Positions 10,982-22,775 of a stretch of DNA of 64,000 bases are shown in pieces. Positions within the stretch are counted from its first letter, which is position 1. Each line of letters begins with the position of its first letter. Below the pieces are notes generated by a model, which saw only the letters and a program-made list of their open reading frames with translations, ran no database searches and was not told the DNA's origin. The translations under genes and the position numbers were made by a program. This stretch comes from Siphonodentalium dalli (Eukaryota; Mollusca; Scaphopoda; Gadilida; Siphonodentaliidae): the NCBI GenBank assembly GCA_032622095.1, contig CP136061.1, positions 42,973,797 to 43,037,796 on the forward strand. The letters are read 5' to 3'.

Positions 10982-11112
10982 CTTCCAGTTTATTGCATTA
11001 TGTGGGATAAATTGTGCTCTAAGTCGGTCAGAGCACGCGAATTGTTCTTTACCAGAATAAATCTCGTCTTCGACTCGATTGATTCTGGTAATGAACAATT
11101 ATTGTGCTCTAA
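10982..11112. repeat. Hairpin mini-element, copy 1
   Basis: The 3' part (about 11030-11112) is an imperfect inverted repeat opening AGAGCAC and closing GTGCTCT, with TTACCAGAAT against ATTCTGGTAA inside. The same 130-bp unit lies in reverse orientation at 36784-36916. A fold-back MITE or a fragment of one is the likely explanation. Confidence 0.6.
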
Positions 11113-11945
11113 CTATTACTTAGCTCGAGTGGTCCGGCGTATGCGATTTCAGCTATTCTGTGTTGATATAGTTTCAGGGGTAATCAAACAGCCCAACAAC
11201 ATTGTCAGCAAGACAGTTAAAAATAAAACATGACCTTATGATATACCATTGTGCTGACGGGAGATGGTTCGTGTTCCAATATCAATTAGTCCAATTCGCC
11301 ATTTTGTTAAAGTGATGTGAAACCACTGTGGATGATCCGCTCCTCGAAATCTCATTCCGCCCGAGCAAATTCCGATTCCGTTGTGAGTTTTTCCGCTTGA
11401 CGACCGAGCAAATTTCAAATTTACCAGCCGAAAAACGTAAAAACACAGATATAATGCAAGTTTAATAACATATTATGATAATATTTACCTCTAGCTTCAA
11501 CCGGGACATATTCTCCTTTAATTGTGTTGCCTATAAAGCCATCAAAATGCTGTAATCGGTGATTTATGTTTTCGCTCCGATTCCCGCCCTGTATGTTCCG
11601 TTGTCGCCCGAGCAATGCTCTTTAGATTTCGACTAGAAACGTCCAGTTTTCTAGCAGTAAACGGCTCCATGGGACGGCCCTTAGCTTTTGTCTTCAAAAC
11701 GATGACGAAAGTATTAAAAGGGGCATGCATTCAGACTCTTTATGCAGTACATTTTCGGATAATGTTATCAATGTCTTCATTTTCTATTAATTAATATCTC
11801 CATCATGAGATCACCCATCTGTGCAAATAGTAGAATCCAAATTGGCCTACGCGTGGACAGTCACCAGGTCACAAATAAACTCCACCCATTACACTATGGA
11901 CTACACCATTTGAATTAGTGTTTATGTGCTGTGGCTAATTGTATT
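11113..11945. other. Unassigned sequence with one dispersed repeat fragment
   Basis: 11330-11375 matches, inverted and diverged, 30522-30575 on the other side of the 17-kb element (shared word CTCATTCCGCCCGAG on the plus strand here). Frames at 11421-11730 on the minus strand match nothing recognised. Confidence 0.5.
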
Positions 11946-12175
11946 TAAGCGTATTAAGGAAGATTTTGACTTCCACTTAAGCCCAATTAGCTCTTATTGC
12001 ATTTAAGCTCAATAATAATAGTCCTTATTCCGCTTTTATTGGAGATTCCTTTTTGTGATTATAAGATCAATAAGATATGCCTTATTGCGCTTAAACGCAA
12101 TAAAATATTCGCTTAAGCGCAATTAGATATTTCCTTATTGCGCTTAAGCGCAATTAGAGATTCCTTATTGTGCTT
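11946..12175. repeat. Minisatellite of ~30 bp with palindromic core
   Basis: Degenerate tandem copies of a unit like TTATTGCGCTTAAGCGCAAT plus about 10 bp. GCGCTTAAGCGC is self-complementary. Copies become more regular toward the right end. It abuts the MITE copy that starts at 12174. Confidence 0.75.
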
Positions 12176-12635
12176 AAAGGTGCACATGCATAGTCGGAAT
12201 TCACGCTCGTACAATTACTATTTCCTAGGCTTCGGTGGTCACAAATATTTGATTTCGAGTCGAGGAAGCCACCCATCAAAGTTCAGAGTGATCAAATATC
12301 GATTTTTGAAATCTATTATTTTTTATCACCGATAATTATTTAGTGGCCCAGTAAAAGGTCGATGGGAAGACGGTCTCGGACCAAATTGCGGATCAAGATG
12401 GATAACTCTAAAATAAAGTGGATTTTTGTGTCAAATAATTGACAAACCGGCAAAATTTCATTGAACAAAATGTTGATAAATAAGAGGTTTTGGGATATTT
12501 TGTACTATAGTTGACTGGTTTATTTTTGGGCAATTAATCGATTCTGATAACTGGAGTAGCATTTAAAAACATTGTTGTTGTTGTTGTTGTTGGAATCTGA
12601 TGATATGGGGACCATCGAATGGGATTGAGTACCTT
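12174..12635. mobile_element. TTAA-target MITE family 1, copy A
   Basis: Shares long stretches with copies at 19531, 20326, 23209, 25900, 49200 and 63655: the GAGTCGAGGAAGCCACCCAT block near the left and the GTTGTTGGAATCTGATGATA block near the right. It ends in GGGATTGAGTACCTT. The left terminus is decayed. It has no coding capacity. Confidence 0.75.
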
Positions 12636-13010
12636 CACGCTCAATTATTTATAAATGTCAATTTGACTTCTCATAATTATACATGTACATGTATGTTAGG
12701 TCTTTTTAATAAAGTACCTCAAGATGTTATAGGACAAAAAAAAAAACATCGCATCAAAATCAGCACCAGTGACGTTGTAGATCTGTTGTAGTATAAGTTA
12801 CTAATTCGTTGTACTTAGTCAAAAATTATAGGACAATTTACAGTCATGTAGAACCGCCGTGGAGCCAGCAAAATGAAGCAATTAACTGGATTGCGGTAAA
12901 CATTAAAAAAGTACCTATCCCTAGATATTAAATTTCGTCGAAATCCGTCGAAAGGCACGATTTGACATTGAATTTATCATTTATCCATGTCAGGAATCGG
13001 AACGCTGAAA
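12636..13010. other. Unassigned sequence
   Basis: AT-rich, no gene or repeat recognised. It ends where the inverted repeat of the 17-kb element begins. Confidence 0.4.
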
Positions 13011-14249
13011 ATTGTTTACCCTTTTGGGTAGATGGTTTGACTTGACTTTGCTCAGCTCCTGTTCCTGTGCCATCAGGGCTTAGAGGTCACAACGCGTGGG
13101 TGTATATGGGTGAAGGTTATCACGAGAATAGCGCCTTAATAACGCGGGTACGTCTAGGTCAAGGACAAACAAAATATTCCCGCAACAAGTCGGCTTAGGT
13201 TATCACGAGAATAGCGCCTAATTATTGCGGGTACTAAACAATGCGTGTATATATGTCTAAATGATATCTCTCTCGTGTTAACCCTACCGCTTATCGCATA
13301 TTCATGTAATATGAAAGAAAATATGTATACGGGTGACTGCTATCAGAGGTATATATTAATCACGAGAATAACTCGCCAGCGTCGCGCGCGGTAGCGATAA
13401 ACCAGATCGCGTGTACTATACACAGTGGTACATAATATATGTATTGGTTTGACTGCCTAAACCCTAAGCGCCTAATCCTGAGCTATCAGGGTGGGGTTAT
13501 ATGTCACGCCGCGTGGGTGTATACGGGCGAATGTTATCACGATAATAGCGCCTCATTATCGCGGGTACTAAACAATGCGTGTATATCTAAACGATATATC
13601 CCGCGCGTTAACCCTACCGCTTATCGCCTGCGTTTCCGATAAACGATATATCCATCGCGTTAACCCGAGAGCTTATCGCCTATCAATGTAATATGAAATA
13701 AAATAGGGTGTGTGTACTAGGGATATAGGTTATCCGCAGTATTTGATCAAGGTATATATTAATACGCGGGTATATAATCGTAAGTATTTGTTTTTTTGTC
13801 ACGGAAGTAAAAGCATTATTGAAGACTTCCAATAGACTATATCTGAGAAATTTCTCGCGCACAAATTCTATAGTTATAGTTATTATAATATAGTGATTAT
13901 TGTAAGCCTAATAAATCTGATAACAGGGATATACTAATGCACTATACGGTCTGGCAATTCTTTCGCTGGTTCAACAAAGAAACCTCTTCAATATTTATCC
14001 GGCACCTCATGGGGGGGGGGGGGGGGGTGTTACTTCACCGAGAATCCCTATTACCACACCCAAATATTGATATAGTGGTATGTCTCCACCCACACCCTTA
14101 TATTTATGTCCAAATACAATAAATGGAACCCAACACAAACAAATAAACAACTAATGTATCAACATTTGCTTTATTCGACACCAAGAATAACAGGTTTATT
14201 TCAGTTAATTATCCACATTGTCATCGTCGTCATCTTGCTCAGAGTCTAT
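13011..14249. repeat. Left terminal inverted repeat, outer part
   Basis: Reads as the reverse complement of about 28870-30092 with few differences. The outer 650 bp is itself repetitive: blocks containing ATAGCGCC, CGGGTAC, AAACAATGCGTGT and AACCCTACCGCTTATCGC recur several times. A run of about 18 G lies near 14010-14028, where the right arm has C-rich sequence near 29085-29100. Confidence 0.9.
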
Positions 14250-16062
14250 GGTCCGAATCGGAATCTCTGGTTTAGACTAGGTTTTATTCTAGACCGGGTT
14301 TAACTCCAGTTTAAACTATGTTTAAGTAGGGTTTAAACTTGGTTTTACGGTAGTTAAACTAGGTTTTATTGGAGTCAAACTGAGTTTTAGTGTAGTTAAA
14401 CCAAGTTTTGTGATAAACTCAGTTTAAGTTTGTGGAATTCGATCTCAATTAAAAACTAGGTTTTATTGACGTGATAAAGTTATGGTAACTAATTGTTTGT
14501 GGTGAATTGTCTATATAATCATCAGTATAAGCTTCGGTATATATGATTTATACGTACCATACGTCTCATCTCGAAAATATACCTTTAAATATACTTTGAA
14601 AAAACATCAAAGTTAAACCACCCTACCTCAGGTTTGACTAAAACCTAGTTTTTTGGGTTTAATTATTCGGCCGATTTTGTTTCGCCCAGTATTGTTGTTT
14701 CTTCGCATATATGGGAGTGTTTATATTGAATTGGGGGAGGCGTTTATGCTTGGGCGTTTGTCACTCAATGTACATGCAGGAGAGTCTTAGTGGAATTCGG
14801 GGAGGCGATTGCGGTACTTATGAGATAATTTTAACAAAATATGTGCCAGTGTGATGGATGATTCCTGGCTATTTTTTGCTATATATGTCTGTTTGCAATT
14901 CGCTCGTTCGGATGTCGCTTTGGCGACTGAGAGCATGGAGGGATCGAACTGATCAGTTTGACACGTTAGACACGACCATGACTTTTGAAACTGATACCTT
15001 ATTCACAAAAAGGTATCTTTCGGCCAATTTGATGGTATGGGTGGGTGGCTCTCCCCAAATAACCCATAGAAACACCCCATCCTCACATCCGGGGGGGGGT
15101 GAACACGGGATATGGACCATTTTCGAGACCGGTAAGGATTTCGACCAATTGGGCGGCATGGATGGTTGGCCCGCTCAAATGTCCCATAGAAACAGCCCAC
15201 CCCTCAACGCTGGGGGGACCACCCCAGGAGGTGAAAATGGGGTAATGACCATTTTCGAGAACGGTAAGGATTTCGGTCAATTTGACGTCAGGAGTGCGGG
15301 TAGCCCGCTCCAACTACCCCACAGAAACACCCTCACCCGGGGATATAACCACGAGGACGGTGGGTGGCACATCCCAAATGCCCCCCCCCACATAGAAACA
15401 CCCAAACCCGCACCCGGGGTCCATACCCCATTTTCACCCGCTCGGGTAGAACCACCCGCGGTGGCGCCCACCAATGCCTAAATTCTTACCGTTCTCGAAA
15501 ATGGTCCATACGCCAGTTATCCCGGGGTGAGGGGTGATGTTTCTATCGGGTATTTTGGGCGGGCCACCCATTCTTGCCGTCAAATTCGCCGATATCCTTC
15601 CCGTCTCGAAAATGGTCCATACCCCATTTTCACCCGTCCGGATGGTACCCCCGGGGGTGGTGGTGTTTCTATGGGGTATTTGTGGCGGGCCCCCACATGC
15701 CATCAAGAGATATTTTTGAGTTCCAAAAGTCATGTTCGTCCATGATATTAGATAATATCTAACCGCTATACAACAGACCGTGCATTCGTCGTGATTTCTC
15801 AAAGCTCACAGGTTATTCGCCTGATTAGGAGATTAGATAGCGACAACAGGTCGCGTGACCGGACAATGCATTGACAAGTCGCGATAATAAACAGACAGAC
15901 CACGCCTCCTATCCTTGCAATTGGACAAGTGTGGCCCACAGGTAACACAATCGACCAAATCTATGTCGCCCCAGCGGTGGAGAAAATCTGGGTTTTACTA
16001 CTAAAACCCAGTTTAAACTGGTAGTTTAAACTAGGTCTAAACTGGAGATGCCGATTCGGACC
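14250..16062. mobile_element. 1.8-kb non-autonomous DNA transposon inserted in the left terminal repeat
   Basis: The intact right arm shows that left-arm sequence is interrupted between 14249 and 16063. The insert has terminal inverted repeats (GGTCCGAATCGG at 14250, its complement ending at 16062), and AT is present on both sides as a possible 2-bp duplication. Just inside both ends are degenerate repeats built on AGTTTAAACTAGG. The middle is an inverted pair of minisatellites. It carries no gene. Confidence 0.75.
14950..15725. repeat. Inverted pair of GC-rich minisatellite arrays
   Basis: Units of about 115-135 bp marked by GACCATTTTCGAGA on the left (15116, 15249) recur as the complement TCTCGAAAATGGTC on the right (near 15493 and 15608), so the array is mirrored about roughly 15480. 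Pro/Gly/His-rich frames on both strands (for example 14858-15481) come from this repeat and are not genes. Confidence 0.8.
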
Positions 16063-16074
16063 ATCATGTTTATC

Positions 16075-16690
16075 GTTTTTGTCGTTACTGTTATTCTTCA
16101 TGTACTCCATCAGGAGGGGTTTATATCTCCTCAATGAAATCCGAACGGCAGGGAGTTTTTCATAGCTATCATCTAGCATCTTATACACACGATCCATGAT
16201 TTTGATATGAGTTTTCCTACCACTAACTTCGAGTAAATTTTGTATAAATTCAGCGTATATATGTTTAAAAAACGCCTCTCATATTCGGGCCATATCTTCA
16301 CATTTGATTTTTCTTCAGCCTCTTCTTCCGCCAACCCTTTCTTCATATAGCGTTCAACTAATTCATCTAATTCTGCTTTATTGTCATCTAGGGCCTGTAA
16401 CCACACGTCTTCGAAATAGTCGTTTTCTTTTTCAGTCGGAAGTGTTAATATTTGTCTGTCCTGGTCCGGAATTGATTCTATTTTCTTTGTGTCAATTTTC
16501 TGTTTTGTTATTATTCACCGGTGCTTCTTCACTTGCTTCTCTTTTCTTCCTATCAGAACACCAATTTTTATAGTGCCTTTGTACATCATGCTGGGTCTCA
16601 AACACGACACCACAATCGTCACAGCTTGGCATGATACCGTCTTCGCTTTAAGAGTCGTATTCCTGCTCTGACAATAGCCTAGGGTATGTC
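16075..16690 (-). pseudogene. C2HC zinc-finger/helical protein, left-arm copy
   Basis: Minus-strand coding remnant, duplicate of 28262-28909. It begins in frame after the ATPase tail, meets a TAA where the right copy has GAA, and then encodes CDDCGVVFETQHDVQRHYKN followed by a Cys: a C-x2-C-x12-H-x4-C finger with all four ligands intact here. After a frame change comes a charged helical region (DNKAELDELVERYMKKGLAE, then KIWPEYERRFLNIY). The C-terminal MDRVYKMLDDSYEK segment stays open in this copy where the right copy has a small deletion. The function is unknown. By position it is either a separate late gene of the element or the C-terminal extension of the ATPase. Confidence 0.6.
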
Positions 16691-17569
16691 GTTTCACTGA
16701 GGTTATCTTTCGTTTGATGCGTTATCACCTCGACGGACTCATCAACAGTACTGTTATTTGGTAATATGCTTTCTTCTTTTATACTGGCCTTTGTCAACAT
16801 TATATTACTGCGCAGTCGCAAACTTTCTGGAGTATTCGTTTTTAAGTCAACTACGAGATAACCAAATGGTTGATTGGTAGCTTTATTGAAATGGGACATA
16901 AAATGTTGCGTTTTCTCTGGATACATTTACGAGCTAGAGTCATTACCTGCATTTTATCTATGAGGTTGTTGAATAGAATCAAGTAGTGGCAGTTTCTCCG
17001 GTTGGGTCCTTGTTATAGTACAGAGATTGGTTAATAGCTAACACGGATATACCCAAATGGTGACTACCCTCGGTGAATAATTCAGTAACCCGCGAATCCT
17101 TGGACGCCGTAGACATAATGTCATCAAGTACAATCAGACATTTTTTCCCAGAATGAATGAGGGTGTCCAAATTAGTCGGAAGGCCTTGTATAAACTGGAC
17201 AGATGGCGCGACTGTGTTCTTGATTTCATCGTATAATGGCTGCCAGTACTTATAGAACCAAATTATTTTCTCGGGTGAAGGCTGTATACTCACTGAACAA
17301 TTTTGAAGTATACTCTTAAGCAAGTGTGTTTTGCCGCAAGAAGTGGGTCCCGAAATCCACGCGGTAAATGGATGCCTGAACTTGAAGTCATCCTGCAGCG
17401 CGCCACCACTGCTTTCTATATAAGGTTGTTGTTGTTGTTGTTGTAGTTGTTGTAGTTGTTGTTGTTGTTGTTGTTGTTGTTGTTGCTGTTGAGAATGCTT
17501 GAACTTTATATGCCGTTGCAATTTTATTCTGGGTAACATTTTTCTGACAATGCTGTGTTTTCTCAACAA
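16648..17569 (-). pseudogene. FtsK/HerA-superfamily DNA-packaging ATPase of a Polinton-like element, broken
   Basis: The main open frame (17569-16979, 196 residues) has a basic N-terminus, a polyglutamine tract (about residues 27-48), Walker A GPTSCGKT at 74-81, Walker B LIVLDD at 145-150 and the downstream SVLAINQS segment near 174-181. This combination is typical of viral and Polinton packaging ATPases that pump DNA into capsids. Coding homology continues past the stop in two further frames: one with YLILF and TLARK, then 16926-16648 with the family's VVDL and LRLRSN motifs. That means at least two frameshifts, near 16985 and 16930. The start codon lies inside a perfect inverted repeat (17521-17607), so the original N-terminus is uncertain. 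It runs toward the left terminal repeat. Confidence 0.75.
17425..17490. repeat. GTT/CAA trinucleotide repeat encoding polyglutamine
   Basis: TTG/TTGTAG repeats on the plus strand read as CAA/CTA on the minus strand and produce the Gln-rich tract near the ATPase N-terminus. In other frames it gives Thr or Val runs. Confidence 0.9.
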
Positions 17570-17775
17570 AATTTATCAATATGATACTTTCATTCTCAGT
17601 TTTTGAAGCCACTTCTTCAATTGGCAGGGCACGAGGATCTTCGGATTGACTCCAAGCCACCTCTCCCATGTCAATGACATGAAGATCTTTCAAAAACTGA
17701 GAATGAAAGTATCATATTGATAAATTTTGTTGAGAAAACACAGCATTGTCAGAAAAATGTTACCCAGAATAAAAT
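17521..17775. repeat. Perfect 87-bp inverted repeat around the ATPase start
   Basis: 17521-17607 and 17689-17775 are exact reverse complements, separated by 81 bp. Exact identity over 87 bp points to a recent local inversion/duplication or continuing gene conversion. Confidence 0.9.
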
Positions 17776-18650
17776 CCCGAGGAATGTGCTATTAGATATA
17801 CATCCAGTACGCTTAATTGATCGAACATCACCCATAGTTGGCATTGTCATTTGCCTGTAAAATAAATTGGCAATTAAACAATTATATTGAACCGGAAAAG
17901 TTAGATGCAGTCAAGTTTATATTTTAATTGCTTGCATCCAGGATAAGGCATCGAAGTCACCTCTTCAATTGACAGGGTATGAGGATCTTTAGAATGACTC
18001 CAAGTCACCTCTCCCTTGTCAATGACAAGAGGATTTTTCAAAAACTGAGTGAGCATGAAAATATCATTTTGTTAAGTTTTGACAAGAGAACACAACACTC
18101 TCCAAAAAGTATCAACCCATTAGTTATCATATACATGTATAACGGATTTGTGGAATGGAACTAACTTGAGAGAAAGTTGGCATTGAAATTCATATATACC
18201 GGTACAATAAAATGGCAATGACAATACAAACAATGCTATTATGAATAGAGTTACATGCATGTTACATGCATTTTAATAATTGCTCTTATTCTGGAGTCAG
18301 CATCGAAGTCACCCCTCTTCAATTGACAGGGCAGGAGGATCTTTGGAATGATTCCAAGCCACCTCTCCCGCATCAATGACATGAGGATTTTTCGAAAACT
18401 GAGCATATATTAAATTTATCGTTTTTATCTGTTTTGAACTTTTGACGAGACAGCACTGTCAGATAAGTACTGTTTAAATTTACGAAAGAAGTTACAAGTA
18501 AAAGTGGGACCAGCAATTTCTGTTGCGTTACATATACTGTAGTTAGGATACCACCAGTCATTGAACAGGAATCACTTCTCTATTACTTTCGTGGTGTATC
18601 ATGGCAATTAAGATTCAGTATCAATGCTTACATGTACATTACAATTCAGA
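17609..18650. repeat. Tandem array of a ~345-bp unit, three copies
   Basis: Each copy starts with a block carrying CTTCAATT, CAGGGCA and CCACCTCTCCC (17609, 17958, 18309) and continues through an AACTGAG segment into AT-rich DNA. Copies are diverged. The first copy overlaps the 87-bp inverted repeat. Confidence 0.7.
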
Positions 18651-19530
18651 AGCAGAATACACAGAACACTGATAAGTTGTCATCACACCAAACACCAAGA
18701 TAAAATATGGTCTCTTTGATGTTATTTAATTGTACACCCCACTGACTTATCCTATTTTCAGTAGATAAATAAACCCATATTATATTAAACTGACATCGTT
18801 TTTCAATACAATGTTACCACCATTACTTTGATAGAGGAAAGTTTATTCTCAAAGAGTATAATTATTTTACATGAACTTTATTTTAATGGTATATAACTAC
18901 ATATCCAACAAATGAAGCTGAAAATTCATATTTCATGTGCTGCAGGAGCCTTCAAACTCTGGTTGACACTACAGTAACAGTTGAGGCACAAGCAGACATG
19001 TTCACTGGAGAAATGTTATTAGATAGTCCACTTCAGCTGTTTCAGTCAGTTAATAAATTAGAGGAATAATAGTATGACCACTGCTCCAATCCTGTAGTTA
19101 GACAAAATCAAGGCTTCTTTATCATGATTTTAATGAACAGAGAACAGAAAATTCCTTAGTTGAAGATTGTCAGATCATCAATTACAATAATGTGACTTAT
19201 CATCCATCCTCCTTCACAATAACACATTGCATGGTAATTTACAAAGCATATGTATGATATTACACGGCTGAAGATTGTCACACATTTGAGAACTGGTCCA
19301 TAAATACTGTTTGTCATCCACCTTGAATGGGAAATTCAACTCATGGCATTTTGAAGCTAGAGGTAGTAACATATCATTACTGTATGGTAGACCTCTACTT
19401 CCTCATATAGCACATTGTATATCTGATTCTGTAGTCATCCTGAAAAAATAAATATATGAAGTCAGAATTTTAAATTATTTTTTATGTATGTCATGATTTG
19501 AACTGAAAAACATCTATTATAGCATGGATC
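18650..19530. other. Unassigned interior of the 17-kb element
   Basis: AT-rich; no frame of useful length, RNA gene or clear repeat seen. Confidence 0.5.
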
Positions 19531-19939
19531 TTAAAGGTACTCAATCTGATTAAGCACCCCTAAATTACTATTTCTTCGGCTTCAGGGGTTAAAAATAATT
19601 AATTTGAGTCGAGGAACCCACCCATCAAAGCTCAGAATGATCAGATATTGATTCTTTTTTTTAATTTGTAATTTTCTCGAGATGTGTACTAATAATTGCA
19701 ACAGAAACATTTATTCAAACGGACGAAGATGGATAACTCTAAAATAAAGCACTGAGAACTTCCTTTTGACGGCATGTTCTGGGCCAGAAACAAGAGATAA
19801 CAAAACTTCAAAAATTTATATCTGATCACTCTGAGAAGGTTGATGGGTAGGTTACGCGACTCGAATCAATTATTTTTTTTACCTCAGAAGCCAAAGAAAT
19901 AGTAATTTATGAGGGTCTAATTGGATTGAGTACCTTTAA
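19531..19939. mobile_element. TTAA-target MITE family 1, copy B (palindromic)
   Basis: Flanked by TTAA on both sides (19531-19534, 19936-19939). Terminal inverted repeat AGGTACTCAATC against GATTGAGTACCT. Here the left block (GAGTCGAGGAACCCACCCAT) recurs inverted at the right end, so this copy is a near-complete fold-back. The TTAA target and AGG start recall Kolobok-type elements; that assignment is inference. Confidence 0.8.
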
Positions 19940-20325
19940 CATTTAACCAACCATTTTCAGACACACCTCCCCCCACTTGTTGATGAAAATCCACAAATCA
20001 GGTTCCAGCTATCCAGGTCACTTGTACCAATGTTAATCATATTTCCCAAACATGAAATGACACACTCTATGATTTCCAGGCTTCAATTTAAAGATGAATT
20101 ATCTGTTCCCACAACAAGTATATAGTTTCCTCAGTATAACATAAGAGAAATGAATCAAAAACACCTACTTGGGAACACTACTATCAATTAATATTGATTT
20201 CCTTATATAATGTGACTATCAAGTTGCCCATGTGGGACATATGTTTGTCACTATTTTTAGAAATAGTTATTGCTCAGAACAAACAGAGCTGTAAACTGTT
20301 TAAATATAATCAATATTAAGTATGC
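19940..20325. other. Unassigned spacer
   Basis: No recognisable content between MITE copies B and C. Confidence 0.4.
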
Positions 20326-20740
20326 ATCATCCGATTAGATGCCCCTCAATAAGGCTCAATTACTATATATTTGGATTCGGGTGGGAGGATATTTGATTTG
20401 AGTCGATGAACCCACCCACCAAAGCTAAGAGTTATTACATATTCATTTTTAAATCTATTATTTTTCACCATCGAGACTTAATAGTGGCTTGGGAAAAAGT
20501 CAACGGGCCAATGGTCTTGGACCAAATTGCGGATGAAGATAACTCTAAAATCAAGTAGCTTTGTGTTGATAATGAGGCAAAATTTTCATTGAAAAACATG
20601 TTGATAAATAACACATTTTGAGTAATTTTATACTATAATTGACATTATTTTTGAGCAATTAATCGATTCTGATAACTGAAGCAGCATTTCAAAATATGTT
20701 GTTGGAAGCTGAATATATGGGGTTCATTGAATCAACTTGA
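20326..20740. mobile_element. TTAA-target MITE family 1, copy C (decayed ends)
   Basis: Contains the family's GAGTCGATGAACCCACCCAC block, the GGACCAAATTGCGGATGAAG block and the CGATTCTGATAACTGAAG block in order. Termini have lost the AGGTACTC motif. Confidence 0.7.
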
Positions 20741-22470
20741 GAGTTTGCACGCTAAATTATACATGAAATGCTTTATATAATTATTATACAATGAAGTAAA
20801 ATAAATAATCACTCCAAATATTAAAAAAACATGTGAGTATAGTTAGTATACAGACTGTCAATGCTGTGAACGTTATTGCACCAATTTGTTGGGGCTCAAG
20901 TTCCGTGAAATATTACATGAGTGGCCAGTGTCAAATTGCATCTTGCAGCATAACACTTTAACATAACAGATAAGTGGACAATTGTTTGCACGTGTGGTTT
21001 GGTTTTGTATTTACTACACACCAATATTCAATCAAGTAATAATATTTGTCCACTATCTAGGCAAGTTAGTTATATATTGAACATGGCAAGAAATTAAATT
21101 AATTATCTGGTACTGGATAGGCTGTCATGCATGATGTCAAATATGTTGCGAGTCTCAATGACATCAGGATTGCACTATCATGGACAAGCTGAAAAATTAT
21201 ACCAACAATGTAACTGAATTTACGAAATAGACCAAAATATTGCAGCTGTGTAATTAGAAGTAAAATAAAATAAAGCTTTATTCCACACCTATTGACTATT
21301 CAACCAAATCTCACCATTGAATACCTATTATTGTATGCCTCTAGTGGAATAGAAGCCGGAACTATTTTTTGTTCATGTTGGAAACAGCTATTATAGGTAC
21401 ATTTAGTATGTCAACAATCAGCTTCAGGTGATGTCCCGATCATAACCGGTTATCCATCAGACTTAAATCACAATAAAGGTAGCTGACTCATGGATTGACA
21501 CAATGGTGTAGAATAAATACAGAACACAACTTGTACCATAATCTCAAATATTTTATCAAAATCATGGTGGACAGTGCATAATTACATTCTGCTCGAGTTT
21601 TGCTGTCGCAAAATATATCCATGCACCTTCTGCAACTCATTTGATAAAAGATTCTCGATGACACTAGGGGTAACTTAATTTTAGGATCCTGCAAATATTA
21701 AAAAAATCATATTCAATTAAACATGCTGCTGCATGAGTATATGATTCATATTTGATTCAACATCAGCGAAGAATATATCTATATAATATCCCTGTTGAGC
21801 TTCGCAGTGCTAAAATGAGTGTTCCGTAAGAAGCACACATCGATGGCATTGCCGTAGAGTCGTAAGCACCCCCTCATTATGAGAGTAGTTCATCTGGATG
21901 ATTGATTTCAGCATCCTGACCGACTGTACATGTGCATGTAGGCTGTGATACATGTGAGTCCGATCATGTAGCCCCAATGCCACGCAAAATTAAAAGATTA
22001 GTTGAAATGCAAAGTAACATCATTATATTTTACTCACAGACACAGACTGCCATTGGAAATGTTTTGTCCTCTCACAAATTCCAGAATTATGGCGAAGTTG
22101 TCTTGCAGCAAATTCAGAGGATCACATCACTCATTCTTACGATAAGCTGAGGTTATCTGCAAAAATTAGTAAACACTTATTACAATATTGTTTTCATTAG
22201 AAAAAGCTATTACTCAGACTAGTTATTTAATTGCAATTGTAGACATACACATGAAATCTGAAAATTGGCCACAGCAATAACTTCCAGGGCTATAAAATCA
22301 AATATGTACTTCACCAACATTCACCAGGGACGTGGATGGAGCGTCTCCATTGGGGAGGGATGCACCTTGAATTTGAAATGTATAAAGCCACCCTTCCCCA
22401 CACCCACCTCCTAAAATATCCAACACATGTTGTATTATATCAGACAAGAAGTCAAATTTGTTTTCAAGTT
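20741..22470. other. Unassigned interior of the 17-kb element
   Basis: AT-rich; no gene. Frames at 21488-21694, 21932-22150 and 22298-22516 show no recognised motif. Confidence 0.5.
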
Positions 22471-22474
22471 GGAG

Positions 22475-22775
22475 CAGGAGCCCCCGGTGATCGAATCGGT
22501 AGAGTGCGAGGTGCATTACACCGTCACAGGCCGTCCAGCGCTGACGAAGCTGGTTCGAACCCCGTCATAGGAAGGGTGACAGGAATCATGTATCTGGGCA
22601 AGTTTTGTCAGTTGCTTTCTGGGGGTTGGTGGTTTCTACACGCAGTGGGACGATTTCTTGGTGAAATCAAGCCTCTGCGTGGTCTTTCCTCCACCAGTAA
22701 AATTGACAACATCATGTGTGGCCTAGCGACTAGAATGACAATAAACCCTAATAAACCAAACCAATCAAGTTGGAG
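22475..22775 (+). mobile_element. tRNA-derived SINE
   Basis: The head looks like a tRNA gene: GATCGAATCGGTAGAGTGCG stands where the A box would be and GGTTCGAACCC at 22552-22562 is a perfect B box. A tRNA-unrelated body follows (conserved-looking GGGGGTTGGTGGTTTCTACA near 22620), and the end carries ATAAACC-type short repeats. RNA polymerase III would transcribe it from the internal boxes. A family name cannot be given without a library search. Confidence 0.7.

Noticed and set aside
14858-15481. 207-codon frame rich in Pro, Gly and His
   Set aside because: It follows the 115-135-bp minisatellite unit; the repeated peptide and an equally open opposite strand show it is not a gene.
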